Of a stretch of 27,711 bases of DNA, positions 7,666-15,895 are shown in pieces. The notes beneath the pieces are model-generated. The model did not search any database. It saw nothing but the letters and a program-made list of their open reading frames with translations, and had not been told where the DNA came from. The DNA comes from a virus. Each line of letters begins with the position of its first letter. Within the stretch, counting starts at the first letter, position 1. The position numbers and the translations under genes are program-made. The stretch spans positions 1 through 27,711 of IMG/VR virus record IMGVR_UViG_3300012984_000030; one strand, 5' to 3'.

Positions 7666-8342
7666 ATACAGTAGTATCGTATGCTGATGAAGTAGGCACT
7701 TACGCCCAGAAAATGAAACGATTGGAGCAGTCTTTAAAAGATACAAACTTTAACGGTTCGTTTGTAGGATTTAATTCTATTGAAATTTTAGGATGTAATC
7801 CACATAAAAAAATACCTTATCAATTCAAACCTTATGCGATCAAGAAAGCTTCGGAACATTCGGATCTTGTGTTATGGTGCGATAGTGTCGTTTATGCAAA
7901 GCATAATATACAGTCTATTTTTGATCATATTTCTACTCACGGTTATCTTTTCTTTGATAACATCGGCTTTAGTTTGGGTGATTTCACGAACGATAAAACG
8001 CTTGATCACTTTGGTATTTCGAGAGAAGAAGCTTGGAATATTCCCATGATCATGGCTTGCGTAATGGGATTTGACTTTAAGAATGATATAGTAAAAGAAT
8101 TGTTCAAAGAATATTTAGACCTATCTGAAACTCTTTATAAAGGCGAATGGGACAATAGAACTTTATCAGAAAGTAAAGATGCCAGGGTAAGAGGACATAG
8201 ACATGATCAAAGCGTAATGAGTGCTTTGATTTGGAAGTATGGATTGAAAATTACGAAGGCTCAGGATACTTTTTTTGCGTATGAAGAACATAGGAAAGTA
8301 ATGCCGATAGCTTCAACTGTTTGTTTATTCAGTGCCGGTTAA
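7662..8342 (+). CDS. putative glycosyltransferase-like protein
   Basis: The protein has 226 residues. K-P-Y-A-I-K-K-A at 56-63, then L-V-L-W-C-D-S-V-V-Y at 69-78, resembles small sugar transferases where a strand ending in D-S/D-A precedes the active site. H-D-Q-S-V-M-S-A-L-I near residue 186 matches the H-D-Q motif common in GT8-like and related families. No membrane segment or signal is present. It joins the upstream methyltransferase by ATGA. It is followed by 12 A-rich bases and then the FkbM gene. The assignment is at fold level only, and the specificity cannot be read. Confidence 0.55.
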   Translation: MNTVVSYADEVGTYAQKMKRLEQSLKDTNFNGSFVGFNSIEILGCNPHKKIPYQFKPYAIKKASEHSDLVLWCDSVVYAKHNIQSIFDHISTHGYLFFDNIGFSLGDFTNDKTLDHFGISREEAWNIPMIMACVMGFDFKNDIVKELFKEYLDLSETLYKGEWDNRTLSESKDARVRGHRHDQSVMSALIWKYGLKITKAQDTFFAYEEHRKVMPIASTVCLFSAG

Positions 8343-8354
8343 AATAAAAAAAAT

Positions 8355-8975
8355 ATGTATAGCCAGAACGAAGAAGAAAAGCATATCCTAAATTACTTTA
8401 ATGGTAAACAAAGCAATAGTGCTTATTTCAATTTCTTGGATGTTGGGGCCAATGATGGCGTTACGCTTTCAAATACAAGATCTTTATTTGATACTGGAAG
8501 ATGGAATGGAGTTTTAGTAGAACCTTCACCTTCAGCATTTCAAAAGCTAAAAGAAAATTATCGCGCGATGGCAGGAATGTATCTTTACAACTTTGCTTTA
8601 GGAACTCATAACGGTGAAATTGATTTTTATGACTCTGGAACACATTTGAATAAAGGCGATATCGGATTACTATCAACGGCCAGTGAAGAAGATTATAACA
8701 AGTGGCGCGGAGTTACTGAATTTAATAAGATCAAGGTAAAAGTATTTAGATATAAGACTTTTTTAAATCGTCTTAAATTAAAGAAGTTCGATTTTATTTC
8801 TTGCGATGCGGAAGGGTTGGATTTGGATATTTTAAGACAAATTGATCTACGCGAAACATCTTGTGTTTGTGTAGAATGGAACAGTAAACAGGATTTAAAA
8901 ACAGAGTTTGATAAGCTAATGATCGGATTTAAAATAATCTATACATCAAATGAAAACCTTATTTACGCACGTTAA
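8355..8975 (+). CDS. FkbM-family methyltransferase
   Basis: The protein has 206 residues. F-L-D-V-G-A-N-D-G at 27-35 and V-L-V-E-P-S-P at 53-59 are the SAM-binding signature of the FkbM family (PF05050). The later F-D-F-I-S-C-D-A-E-G-L-D at about 149-160 is the family's conserved D-x-E-G motif. Such enzymes methylate hydroxyls of sugars or polyketides. This is the third methyltransferase of the island, so the glycan made here may be heavily O-methylated. The 3' end overlaps the next small Cys-rich gene by 26 bases. Confidence 0.9.
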   Translation: MYSQNEEEKHILNYFNGKQSNSAYFNFLDVGANDGVTLSNTRSLFDTGRWNGVLVEPSPSAFQKLKENYRAMAGMYLYNFALGTHNGEIDFYDSGTHLNKGDIGLLSTASEEDYNKWRGVTEFNKIKVKVFRYKTFLNRLKLKKFDFISCDAEGLDLDILRQIDLRETSCVCVEWNSKQDLKTEFDKLMIGFKIIYTSNENLIYAR

Positions 8976-9225
8976 ATCAATCATTACCGGATGGTGGCGG
9001 TTTTTATTTCGTAAAAAATCACCAAGGGCTAAAGATAGACTTACTATGTGTTCAATGTGTGAACTAAGGAAAGGTAGATTTTGCGGGGTTTGTTGGTGCG
9101 AATTGGATGCTTTAGCCGAATTAGATCCTGAAGAATTAGGGGTTTGTAAACATCCTGACGGATCTCAGTGGACAATAATTGACAAGTTCCATAACTATTT
9201 AAAAAATCAAAACGGCCTATCCTGA
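8950..9225 (+). CDS. small zinc-binding Cys-rich protein (DUF6171-like)
   Basis: The protein has 91 residues. After a basic N-terminus with an aromatic stretch (W-W-R-F-L-F), a metal site is formed by Cys34 and Cys37 (C-S-M-C), Cys45, Cys48 and Cys50 (C-G-V-C-W-C), and Cys66 (C-K-H-P), ending in Q-W. This C-x2-C, C-x2-C-x-C, C-x-P, W order resembles small rubredoxin-like proteins that I know as DUF6171, from memory. The function is unknown. The start overlaps FkbM by 26 bases. The stop codon lies in the loop of the terminator hairpin that closes the island segment. Confidence 0.6.
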   Translation: MKTLFTHVKSIITGWWRFLFRKKSPRAKDRLTMCSMCELRKGRFCGVCWCELDALAELDPEELGVCKHPDGSQWTIIDKFHNYLKNQNGLS

Positions 9226-9240
9226 ACAGATAAGCCGTTT
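9211..9240 (+). terminator. terminator-like hairpin enclosing a stop codon
   Basis: AACGGC (9211-9216) pairs with GCCGTT (9234-9239), and TATC (9218-9221) pairs with GATA (9229-9232), with one mismatch between. The loop contains the TGA (9223-9225) of the Cys-rich gene. The following T-run is short (TTT), and a second small hairpin, CCTAAA-GCT-TTTAGG, follows at 9241-9255. Termination is plausible but not as clear as at 3464. Confidence 0.5.
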
Positions 9241-9279
9241 CCTAAAGCTTTTAGGCATCCCACTACGGAAGCGCAGTAC

Positions 9280-9305
9280 AAATTTAAAAAGGAAATTTTA
9301 AATTT
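9280..9305. repeat. perfect AT inverted repeat before the last glycosyltransferase
   Basis: AAATTTAAAA (9280-9289) and TTTTAAATTT (9296-9305) are perfect inverted repeats with a 6-base centre (AGGAAA). They end 7 bases before the ATG at 9313. They may form a leader hairpin or an operator for this gene, or simply be AT-rich DNA. The region 9226-9312 otherwise holds no gene. Confidence 0.5.
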
Positions 9306-9312
9306 ACAAAAT

Positions 9313-10104
9313 ATGAAGTTATGCGCGGTGTATTGCGTATGGGATGATTGGGAATTATTTGTTAAGTCTCATCTTCATTTGTATACCAATAAATTGGTTG
9401 ATGGGATCATTCTAATAGCCTCTGAGACTTCAAATTTTGGCGAAAAATCACCTATTTATTATATGCTTTCTTTAATAGGAGATGCATTTAAATTTGAGCC
9501 TGATTTAAATTTACAACCAGTAGAAAATGAACGTGCAAAGAGAAATTTTGGACTTGATAAAGCCCGTGAATTAGGCTATACTCATTTCATAATGATGGAC
9601 GCAGACGAGTTTTATGAACCTGAGCCATTTTTAAAAGATAAACAACGATTTATAGATAATCCAGACTTAGCCGGTCTTGTTTGCGGCCTTAAATGTTACT
9701 TTAAATTACCAACTATTTCAGTTTCAGATAAAACTTTAGTTCCTTTTATTCATAAAATTACTCCTGATCTTCGTTTCACGTGGAACCCAAACTATCCTTT
9801 CGCTTTCGAAGGCATTAAAAGAGAAATACGAATCGATCCGACACGCCAAATGAATATAAATTCAGGTGTTGAATGGTCAAATATTGTAATGCATCATTAC
9901 TCTTGGATAAGAAAAGATGTAAGAAAGAAGATAAGAAACTCCACAGCCAGACAGAATATTGAAAGGTCGACGATCGTGCAAGATTATTTGAACGCGAAGC
10001 CAGGATATTATTGCGAATTTTACAAACAAACGCTCGAAGCGTGCGATAATCTGTTCAATATCCCTGATATTATAGATGAAAACATTACAAGTATTCAAGA
10101 ATAG
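9313..10104 (+). CDS. family-2/92-like glycosyltransferase
   Basis: The protein has 263 residues. The N-terminus, C-A-V-Y-C-V-W-D-D-W-E, is an opening strand of GT-A enzymes that act on glycans (like GT92/GT2). A-R-E-L-G-Y-T-H-F-I-M-M-D-A-D-E-F-Y at 84-101 carries the DxDE metal motif (Asp96, Asp98, Glu99), one of the clearest signatures in the window. The rest has several H-H-Y-S-W-I-like aromatic motifs. No membrane segment is present. It ends 29 bases inside the portal gene, so it is co-transcribed with the head genes. This is physical evidence that the sugar island and virion genes are expressed together. Confidence 0.82.
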   Translation: MKLCAVYCVWDDWELFVKSHLHLYTNKLVDGIILIASETSNFGEKSPIYYMLSLIGDAFKFEPDLNLQPVENERAKRNFGLDKARELGYTHFIMMDADEFYEPEPFLKDKQRFIDNPDLAGLVCGLKCYFKLPTISVSDKTLVPFIHKITPDLRFTWNPNYPFAFEGIKREIRIDPTRQMNINSGVEWSNIVMHHYSWIRKDVRKKIRNSTARQNIERSTIVQDYLNAKPGYYCEFYKQTLEACDNLFNIPDIIDENITSIQE

Positions 10105-11773
10105 TACCTTATCCGAGGTCAAGGGATTAAGAAGACAAGAGGCCACACCAGCACAGAAAGATTTAGCAAAAGATATTATTCGTTATGGCGAAAATGACAA
10201 CTTCCCATTAAGACTCGCAAGGTTAATACAGCAAAGCCCAACGGCTTCGTCTTGTATAGATACTAAGATAGACTTTATTCAAGGCGGGGGATTCTCAGAT
10301 GATGCTTTAAAATCGCTTCCAATAGGTTCAAACGGGCTTAAATTTAATGATCTGCATGCACACTGTTCAGATTCTTACGGAACTTTTGAAGGGTTCGCTT
10401 ATCAAATACTTTGGAATTTAAAAGGCAACATAACAGAGATAAGAACTGTTCCATTCGAGTACTGTAGACTTGGAATCCCAGATAAGAATGGAAACATTAA
10501 CAAAATACACGTAAATCCTTATTACGGAACAGGTGAATATAATATTCGTTATACAAAAGAATATGATGTTTACAATCCTAAGCTAGTTGCAAGACAACAA
10601 GAAGAACAAGGAACTAAATACAAAGGTCAAATTTATTGGTTCGGAACAACTGGGCCAATGTCTCGCTTTTATCCTGTTCCTAAATTTTATTCTTGTCACT
10701 CATGGATGGCAATAGATGAAGCAATTGGAGGATTTCATGAACATAATATAGAAAACGGATTCTTTCAGTCTGTCCTTTTCAGAATGATAGGCGATCCTAT
10801 GCAGCCTTCAGAACATCCAGATGATATGGTTTGGAATGCTACCTCAAATCAATATGAGCCTAATCCGAAGCTTACCCAGGCTTACCGGTTAAATATTGAA
10901 ATGCAGAAGTTTTCAGGTTGGGACAAGGCTGGTAACGTCATGGTGCAATGGGGAGCTTCGAAAGAAGAACTTCCTGATATTGTAGACTTCCCTTCTACAA
11001 CTAACGCAGAGCTATTTAAAACGCTTTCTGATTTAACGACTGAGAATATAGCACGTGGAACTAAAGTGCCTGCTATACTCGCTAATATTCAATCGGGGGC
11101 ATCTTTGGGAGGTGATGGTAATAATATTCGTGCTTCAGTTAAATTAATGCAGCAAAGAGTTGTTAAAATTCATTCATTACTTATTCCTATCTATCAAGAA
11201 TTACTAAGTCATCTTGAAAAACCATATACAGCACCGATAAACATTCTTCATTACAATCCATTTCCCGAGGCAGATTATAAATCAGTAGATGTTAATATTT
11301 GGAATGCGCTTACAATGCCTGAAAAACGTAATTGGATCAAGAAAAATACTAATTATGATATTTTAGATGAAAATCCAGATATAATAATGCCGGATCATCC
11401 ACCTATTCCTGTTTCGAAACCAGTTGTACAATCGACCCAACCAGCCACGGCAATACAGAATAAATTTGAAGGCATATTTTTTAAAGATTACCCACAATCA
11501 GCGAAAGATTCAGCTACAAAAGCTTTAAACTTTAAAAATTCTACTAATTCTAGTTGTGGCGGTAAGGCAGGATGGCAAATGTGTGAAGATATTATAGGAG
11601 GTAGGCCAATTTCTTACCGTGAGATACGTAGGATTTACAATTATTTGAAGAAAAATCGCAATTTTGCAAATAATGTATTCAGCGATTCATGTGAAGCGGT
11701 GCTTTTTTCGGCTTGGGGCGGTGTTTCAATGTTTGATTGGTGTGAATCAAAAATAAATTCTATCAATGAGTAA
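10076..11773 (+). CDS. portal protein (probable)
   Basis: The protein has 565 residues. The opening I-I-R-Y-G-E-N-D-N-F-P-L-R-L is typical of portal proteins of Bacteroidota phages, as I recall it. The central part (about residues 130-420) alternates strands and long helices, ending in a stretch around A-R-G-T-K-V-P-A-I-L-A that resembles the portal clip/wing helices, and then M-Q-Q-R-V-V-K-I-H-S-L-L-I-P-I-Y. Portals form the dodecameric DNA channel at the capsid vertex. The last ~120 residues (from about 445) are extra: a linker, then a compact Cys-containing domain with S-C-G-G and M-C-E-D. That tail has no assigned role. It overlaps upstream and downstream genes. Confidence 0.75.
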   Translation: MKTLQVFKNSTLSEVKGLRRQEATPAQKDLAKDIIRYGENDNFPLRLARLIQQSPTASSCIDTKIDFIQGGGFSDDALKSLPIGSNGLKFNDLHAHCSDSYGTFEGFAYQILWNLKGNITEIRTVPFEYCRLGIPDKNGNINKIHVNPYYGTGEYNIRYTKEYDVYNPKLVARQQEEQGTKYKGQIYWFGTTGPMSRFYPVPKFYSCHSWMAIDEAIGGFHEHNIENGFFQSVLFRMIGDPMQPSEHPDDMVWNATSNQYEPNPKLTQAYRLNIEMQKFSGWDKAGNVMVQWGASKEELPDIVDFPSTTNAELFKTLSDLTTENIARGTKVPAILANIQSGASLGGDGNNIRASVKLMQQRVVKIHSLLIPIYQELLSHLEKPYTAPINILHYNPFPEADYKSVDVNIWNALTMPEKRNWIKKNTNYDILDENPDIIMPDHPPIPVSKPVVQSTQPATAIQNKFEGIFFKDYPQSAKDSATKALNFKNSTNSSCGGKAGWQMCEDIIGGRPISYREIRRIYNYLKKNRNFANNVFSDSCEAVLFSAWGGVSMFDWCESKINSINE

Positions 11774-12320
11774 TTTAATTTCACCGGCTTACATAAAAAA
11801 GATTACTGGTATCGCTGATATTGTGGACGATGTTGAATTAGAGATACCACTTCAAAGGGCACAAGATAGATTAGCTGTTTTGATAGGGCAATCTTTCTTT
11901 GACCAACTTTCAACACAAGCAAATACAGCCCCGCAAACATTTTCTAATGATAATCAGACTTTCTTTGATCCTTATGTTAAAGAATATTTAGCCTGGCAGA
12001 CGTATGAAGTCTATTTTCCTAAATCTAATACTTATCAAACAAGATCAGGACAAAGAGTTTTTAAAGAAGAAAATTCTGATCCAGCTTCAGATAAAGCATT
12101 AGGAGAACAGCTTAGATTAATACGTGAAGATGTTAAATTAAAGAAAGAAAAATTAGTTAATTTTCTCAGAACTCAGCAAAGAATAACGCCTACTAAATAT
12201 CCTTTGTTCACTAATTCGATTTGTGGAATTACCGGAACAGGATTCGGAATTTCCGCGATAAGTAAGATCGATGATGTGATGATAAAGATTCAAAACTCTA
12301 CAGTTAATCAAGAACCGTAA
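11766..12320 (+). CDS. head-tail adaptor-like protein (DUF6712-like)
   Basis: The protein has 184 residues and follows the portal by an 8-base overlap. It is mainly helical: an N-terminal helix, L-E-I-P-L-Q-R-A-Q-D-R-L, then I-G-Q-S-F-F-D-Q-L, then K-E-Y-L-A-W-Q-T-Y-E-V-Y, then a long charged helix. This pattern fits the small helical connector proteins that bind under the portal. The position directly after the portal supports this. I recall the DUF6712 family as Bacteroidota phage proteins of this kind, but cannot confirm it here. The C-terminal ~40 residues are less ordered and Gly/Ile-rich. Confidence 0.6.
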   Translation: MSNLISPAYIKKITGIADIVDDVELEIPLQRAQDRLAVLIGQSFFDQLSTQANTAPQTFSNDNQTFFDPYVKEYLAWQTYEVYFPKSNTYQTRSGQRVFKEENSDPASDKALGEQLRLIREDVKLKKEKLVNFLRTQQRITPTKYPLFTNSICGITGTGFGISAISKIDDVMIKIQNSTVNQEP

Positions 12321-12673
12321 TGGATCAGATAAAGGGATTTGTAGCAGATAATCAAGAAATTATTCTTCAGAATAATAAAGCCGTTGTAAATCTTACATTA
12401 GCTGTTTTTTATGATGATAACGGAGATGATGTAATTTTTGATTTCCCCGGATATATATCTGCTTATATGAGAGTATACGATACTTTACGAAGAACTAGAT
12501 TAATAAAAAATTTTACTTCACAGATAACAAGGAATTCAAATGTTTTGATATTTAATTGTTCAGTTTCGGATATGACTTTTGATGATGCCGGTAGATATTA
12601 TTTCGAAATTGGATATGTAAATTCAGGATATGATATTTCAATTCGTTATGGACAATTAACTATAATACCATGA
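12320..12673 (+). CDS. beta-sandwich (Ig-like) structural protein
   Basis: The protein has 117 residues. Alternating strands and the segment M-T-F-D-D-A-G-R-Y-Y-F-E-I-G-Y resemble the D-x-G-x-Y-x-F 'tyrosine corner' of Ig-like and baseplate BppU-like domains. The start shares one base with the preceding stop (TAATG), and the end overlaps the next gene by ATGA. It is probably a virion protein between connector and fibre genes, perhaps a tail or baseplate component. No enzymatic motif is seen. Confidence 0.55.
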   Translation: MDQIKGFVADNQEIILQNNKAVVNLTLAVFYDDNGDDVIFDFPGYISAYMRVYDTLRRTRLIKNFTSQITRNSNVLIFNCSVSDMTFDDAGRYYFEIGYVNSGYDISIRYGQLTIIP

Positions 12674-12978
12674 CAACACAATTAAAAACAATTTTAACAA
12701 ATGTATTTTTAACTAGTGGTTCAAATTCATCAGGGACTATAATTTATTGTGGAGATTGGGATTTATCTCTAGATGTAGTTCCACAGACAGGAGGAACAGG
12801 AGCAGCAGGCGCAATAGGTAAGGGGAATTTATTTTACGTTGATATTGGCGCGGTGAATCTAACTGGCCCTGATGGAGGAAGAATTTTAACCGGATATATT
12901 GCTATTGCTAGAATAGATGTACCTGGAATAAATTTAGCGGATAGAACAAAATGGATTTTAATAACTTCAATAGTATGA
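12670..12978 (+). CDS. small Gly-rich virion-associated protein
   Basis: The protein has 102 residues. It has a short hydrophobic N-terminal part, then a Gly/Ala/Thr-rich loop (T-G-G-T-G-A-A-G-A-I-G-K-G) near residues 41-53, then strands. The Gly-rich tract resembles the collagen-like or fibre-start segments of tail proteins, though it has no G-X-Y periodicity. It is linked by ATGA to genes on both sides and sits before the long fibre, so a fibre attachment or baseplate role is likely but not shown. Confidence 0.5.
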   Translation: MTTQLKTILTNVFLTSGSNSSGTIIYCGDWDLSLDVVPQTGGTGAAGAIGKGNLFYVDIGAVNLTGPDGGRILTGYIAIARIDVPGINLADRTKWILITSIV

Positions 12979-15890
12979 AAAGAATATTTTTATTTTTAAT
13001 GCTAATGCCTTTTTTGGCGATAGGTCAAAAAACAGTCATCCAATTACAGACTCAAAATAATAGCCAGATAAAAAACATGGGAACGTCTCAATTAAGATCG
13101 TTCAAAATGTATGATAGTCTTATTCAGAGTACTCCTAATTTATTAGGTTCTTATGCTAACCCAAGCTGGATAACATCATTAGCAAATACAAAAATTACAG
13201 GTCTTGGCTCACTAGCTACTTTAAATGCTATCAACCCAACTGCAAATATTACTGGATGGCCAGCTAATTCATCAGGAGCACTGACAAATAATGGATCAGG
13301 TGTATTGTCATGGGTTAATTATGTTACATCTGCATCGCCACCAACCACAGGCGCATTCTTTTTGCGCGGTAACGGTTCTGGAGGATTTACAAATTTAGTT
13401 TCACCCTCAGATGGCCAGTTAATTAGAAAAGTTGCTGGCCCCGATTATGACAATAGTGGGATTAGTTCGGATGGGACAACTGCTACTTTCGGAGCAGTTC
13501 CAAATTTACCTTCTCAAACAACTAATAAGTTTTTTGCTTCTCCAAACGGAAGTTCTGGAGTGCCTTCATTTAGGGCAATCGTTGCTGCGGATATCCCTAC
13601 ATTAAATCAAAATACTAGCGGCAGTGCTGCAACTTTATCTCCGGGTAGAAATATAAACGGCGTTTTGTTTGATGGATCTGGAAATATTTCGGTCAATCTT
13701 AACAATGCTTTATCTGTAGATAATAGTTCGCTTCAACTAAACTCAGGCACAACTTTCGATGGAAGTGCAGTGAGGACGATATCTGTTAAGGCTGGAGGTG
13801 TTACAAATGCAATGCTTGCCGGTTCAATATCCGATGGAAATCTGGCTACATCTTACATAAAGGCAGATGGCACTCGCGCATTCACCGGCGATCAATCGCT
13901 TGGTGGTTTTAAAGTAACTAATGTAAAAGAGCTTGATATTACCGGAACGGCAGGTGCAGGATTTGTAAATTTAATTTCTCAGAGTTCCAATCCTTCACAA
14001 CCTTCTGGTTCGGTTTCAATATTTTCTAACAGTGGTAATCATCTTTCGTGGATGACTCCTTCCGATGCGTTCTCAAGGACTTTATCAGCGGGAACACTTA
14101 CTGCAAATAGAACCTACACTCTTCGCGATTTTAGCGGATCATTTTTAATTGACAATGGAACTAATACGTTAAGCGGAGCAACAACAATCACAAGCAATGC
14201 AGGTAATGGTCTTTTGTTCAACGGAACATGGACCGCGAGTGCCAACAATCAATATGGGATTAAGATCGATCAAACAATTACAAGCAGAGTTAATTCTGGT
14301 GATGCAGTGGTTGGTAATTATTTCAATACGACTTTCAACATCAATTCAACGTCGATTGACGCTGCAGGCGCAGTGTTCGATTATAATCCTATTCAACAAG
14401 GTGGAATAACTGCTACCAACAATACTACTAATGGTAATACGTGTGCAGGCATGACCATTACTACTTATACTGGTGTAGCACCAGCATCAACCACTGGAAG
14501 TGGTACCGGTGCGCTGTTTACCGTGATAGTGAATAGTGCAACCACGTTCACATCTATAACTGTTACAACTCCGGGTAGTGGCTATAAAGTAGGAGATCAA
14601 ATTACTTTCAATGGTAGTCAGTTTGGCTCTGGTAGTGGATCAAATATTCTAGTGATCACCGGCGTTTCAGGACAAACACTTGGCACTAAAGCTTCTGTAC
14701 TTAGGTTGATTAATAGATCACCATCATCATTCGGAGGAAGCACTTGGAACTATATTAATTTTGAAGAGGGCACAGGTGAAGTAATTGGATCAATACGCGC
14801 ACATGGCGGAGCAGGTGGAAGATCTATTGCTTTATTTGCCGGAACAGGAAGCACAGTATTCTCAACTGATGGGGCAACGTTAACTATACCTATTAATGTT
14901 AGCATGACCTCTACGGCATCATTAGGTAGTGTGTCTACAACTTCTGGAACTTTTACTTCATTCGTAACCTCCAGTGCAGTATCTACAGGAAGCGGATCAA
15001 CATTTGATAATACTAATTCTGCTTTTCATCATTCAGGCAATAAATCTGGATCACTTGTAGTTAATAACTCTGTTTTTGGTTCTTTCACCGCCAAGCCTAC
15101 AATAAGTACAGGTTTGGTAAATACTCTAGGTGCAATTACTGGCGGGTCAGGATACACCAACGGGACTTATAATTCAGTGGCTTCAACGGGGGGAACGGGA
15201 AGTGGTCTTAATATTAATGTTACTGTCTCAGGCGGAGCTGTAACTGCTGTAACTGTTTCCTCAAGGGGAACCGGATACGCGGTTGGTGATGTCATTAGCG
15301 CACCTGCTGCTAGTATAGGTGGAACAGGTTCCGGTTTCAGTGTTCCAGTTTCAACAATTGATTTTTCTGAAGTATTAGTTGCAGGTTACACCTATGTTCC
15401 GTCACAAAGTGGAGCTTCATCGGCTAACTCTTTTTATGGATTCTATGGCAAACCTACTTATAATCTAACCGGTGCATTTACAGGTAAAATTGCAGGAATA
15501 TGGTGGGACCCTACAGTTACATCAAACACTGGAACGTCTTATAGTTTTGTAGCAACACAAGCATCTACACTGGGAGGTACAGGAACTTCATCTCCATTAT
15601 CAAGCTGGGATGTAAACGGTAGTGAAGGGAATGCAATTGCAACAAGTACAGGTAATCTAACTCTAGACGCTACCAATTACACGGTAATAATTACATCGGG
15701 TACCGGAACGTATACCTTGCCAGCCGCATCCGGTGCAACAAGAAGAATTTATGTATTCGTCAATCAAACCGGATCAGGCAGAACAATTTCAACATATAAA
15801 GATAAAACTGGAAGCTCAGCTACAACTATAGCTGCTAACTCTTCCCTGGTAATTCAAAGCGATGGTTCTAACTGGTATCAAACAAACTAA
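12975..15890 (+). CDS. long tail-fibre-like protein with a Sec signal peptide
   Basis: The protein has 971 residues. Start at ATG 12975 is chosen over ATG 12951 because it overlaps the previous stop (ATGA) and gives a clean signal peptide: M-K-R, a hydrophobic core with F-L-F-L-M-L-M-P-F-L, then A-I-G-Q (residues 15-18). The body is Ser/Thr/Gly/Asn-rich beta structure typical of fibres, with many T-x-T-x-x-T-L motifs. About residues 500-570 and 720-795 contain similar G-S-G-Y/V-G-D-x-I units (finding given separately). The final 80 residues resemble receptor-binding C-terminal beta domains: Y-T-L-P-A-A-S-G-A near 915 and S-D-G-S-N-W-Y at the end. It may bind the host or be displayed on its surface. 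I see no DGR. Confidence 0.8.
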   Translation: MKRIFLFLMLMPFLAIGQKTVIQLQTQNNSQIKNMGTSQLRSFKMYDSLIQSTPNLLGSYANPSWITSLANTKITGLGSLATLNAINPTANITGWPANSSGALTNNGSGVLSWVNYVTSASPPTTGAFFLRGNGSGGFTNLVSPSDGQLIRKVAGPDYDNSGISSDGTTATFGAVPNLPSQTTNKFFASPNGSSGVPSFRAIVAADIPTLNQNTSGSAATLSPGRNINGVLFDGSGNISVNLNNALSVDNSSLQLNSGTTFDGSAVRTISVKAGGVTNAMLAGSISDGNLATSYIKADGTRAFTGDQSLGGFKVTNVKELDITGTAGAGFVNLISQSSNPSQPSGSVSIFSNSGNHLSWMTPSDAFSRTLSAGTLTANRTYTLRDFSGSFLIDNGTNTLSGATTITSNAGNGLLFNGTWTASANNQYGIKIDQTITSRVNSGDAVVGNYFNTTFNINSTSIDAAGAVFDYNPIQQGGITATNNTTNGNTCAGMTITTYTGVAPASTTGSGTGALFTVIVNSATTFTSITVTTPGSGYKVGDQITFNGSQFGSGSGSNILVITGVSGQTLGTKASVLRLINRSPSSFGGSTWNYINFEEGTGEVIGSIRAHGGAGGRSIALFAGTGSTVFSTDGATLTIPINVSMTSTASLGSVSTTSGTFTSFVTSSAVSTGSGSTFDNTNSAFHHSGNKSGSLVVNNSVFGSFTAKPTISTGLVNTLGAITGGSGYTNGTYNSVASTGGTGSGLNINVTVSGGAVTAVTVSSRGTGYAVGDVISAPAASIGGTGSGFSVPVSTIDFSEVLVAGYTYVPSQSGASSANSFYGFYGKPTYNLTGAFTGKIAGIWWDPTVTSNTGTSYSFVATQASTLGGTGTSSPLSSWDVNGSEGNAIATSTGNLTLDATNYTVIITSGTGTYTLPAASGATRRIYVFVNQTGSGRTISTYKDKTGSSATTIAANSSLVIQSDGSNWYQTN

Positions 15891-15895
15891 ATCCT

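Noticed and set aside
12951-12975. Upstream ATG 12951 as the start of the fibre.
   Set aside because: It would put nine extra polar residues before a clean signal peptide, and it lacks the ATGA overlap with the previous stop.
12975-15890. Diversity-generating retroelement acting on the fibre.
   Set aside because: No reverse transcriptase, no template repeat and no adenine-specific variable region can be seen in the window.
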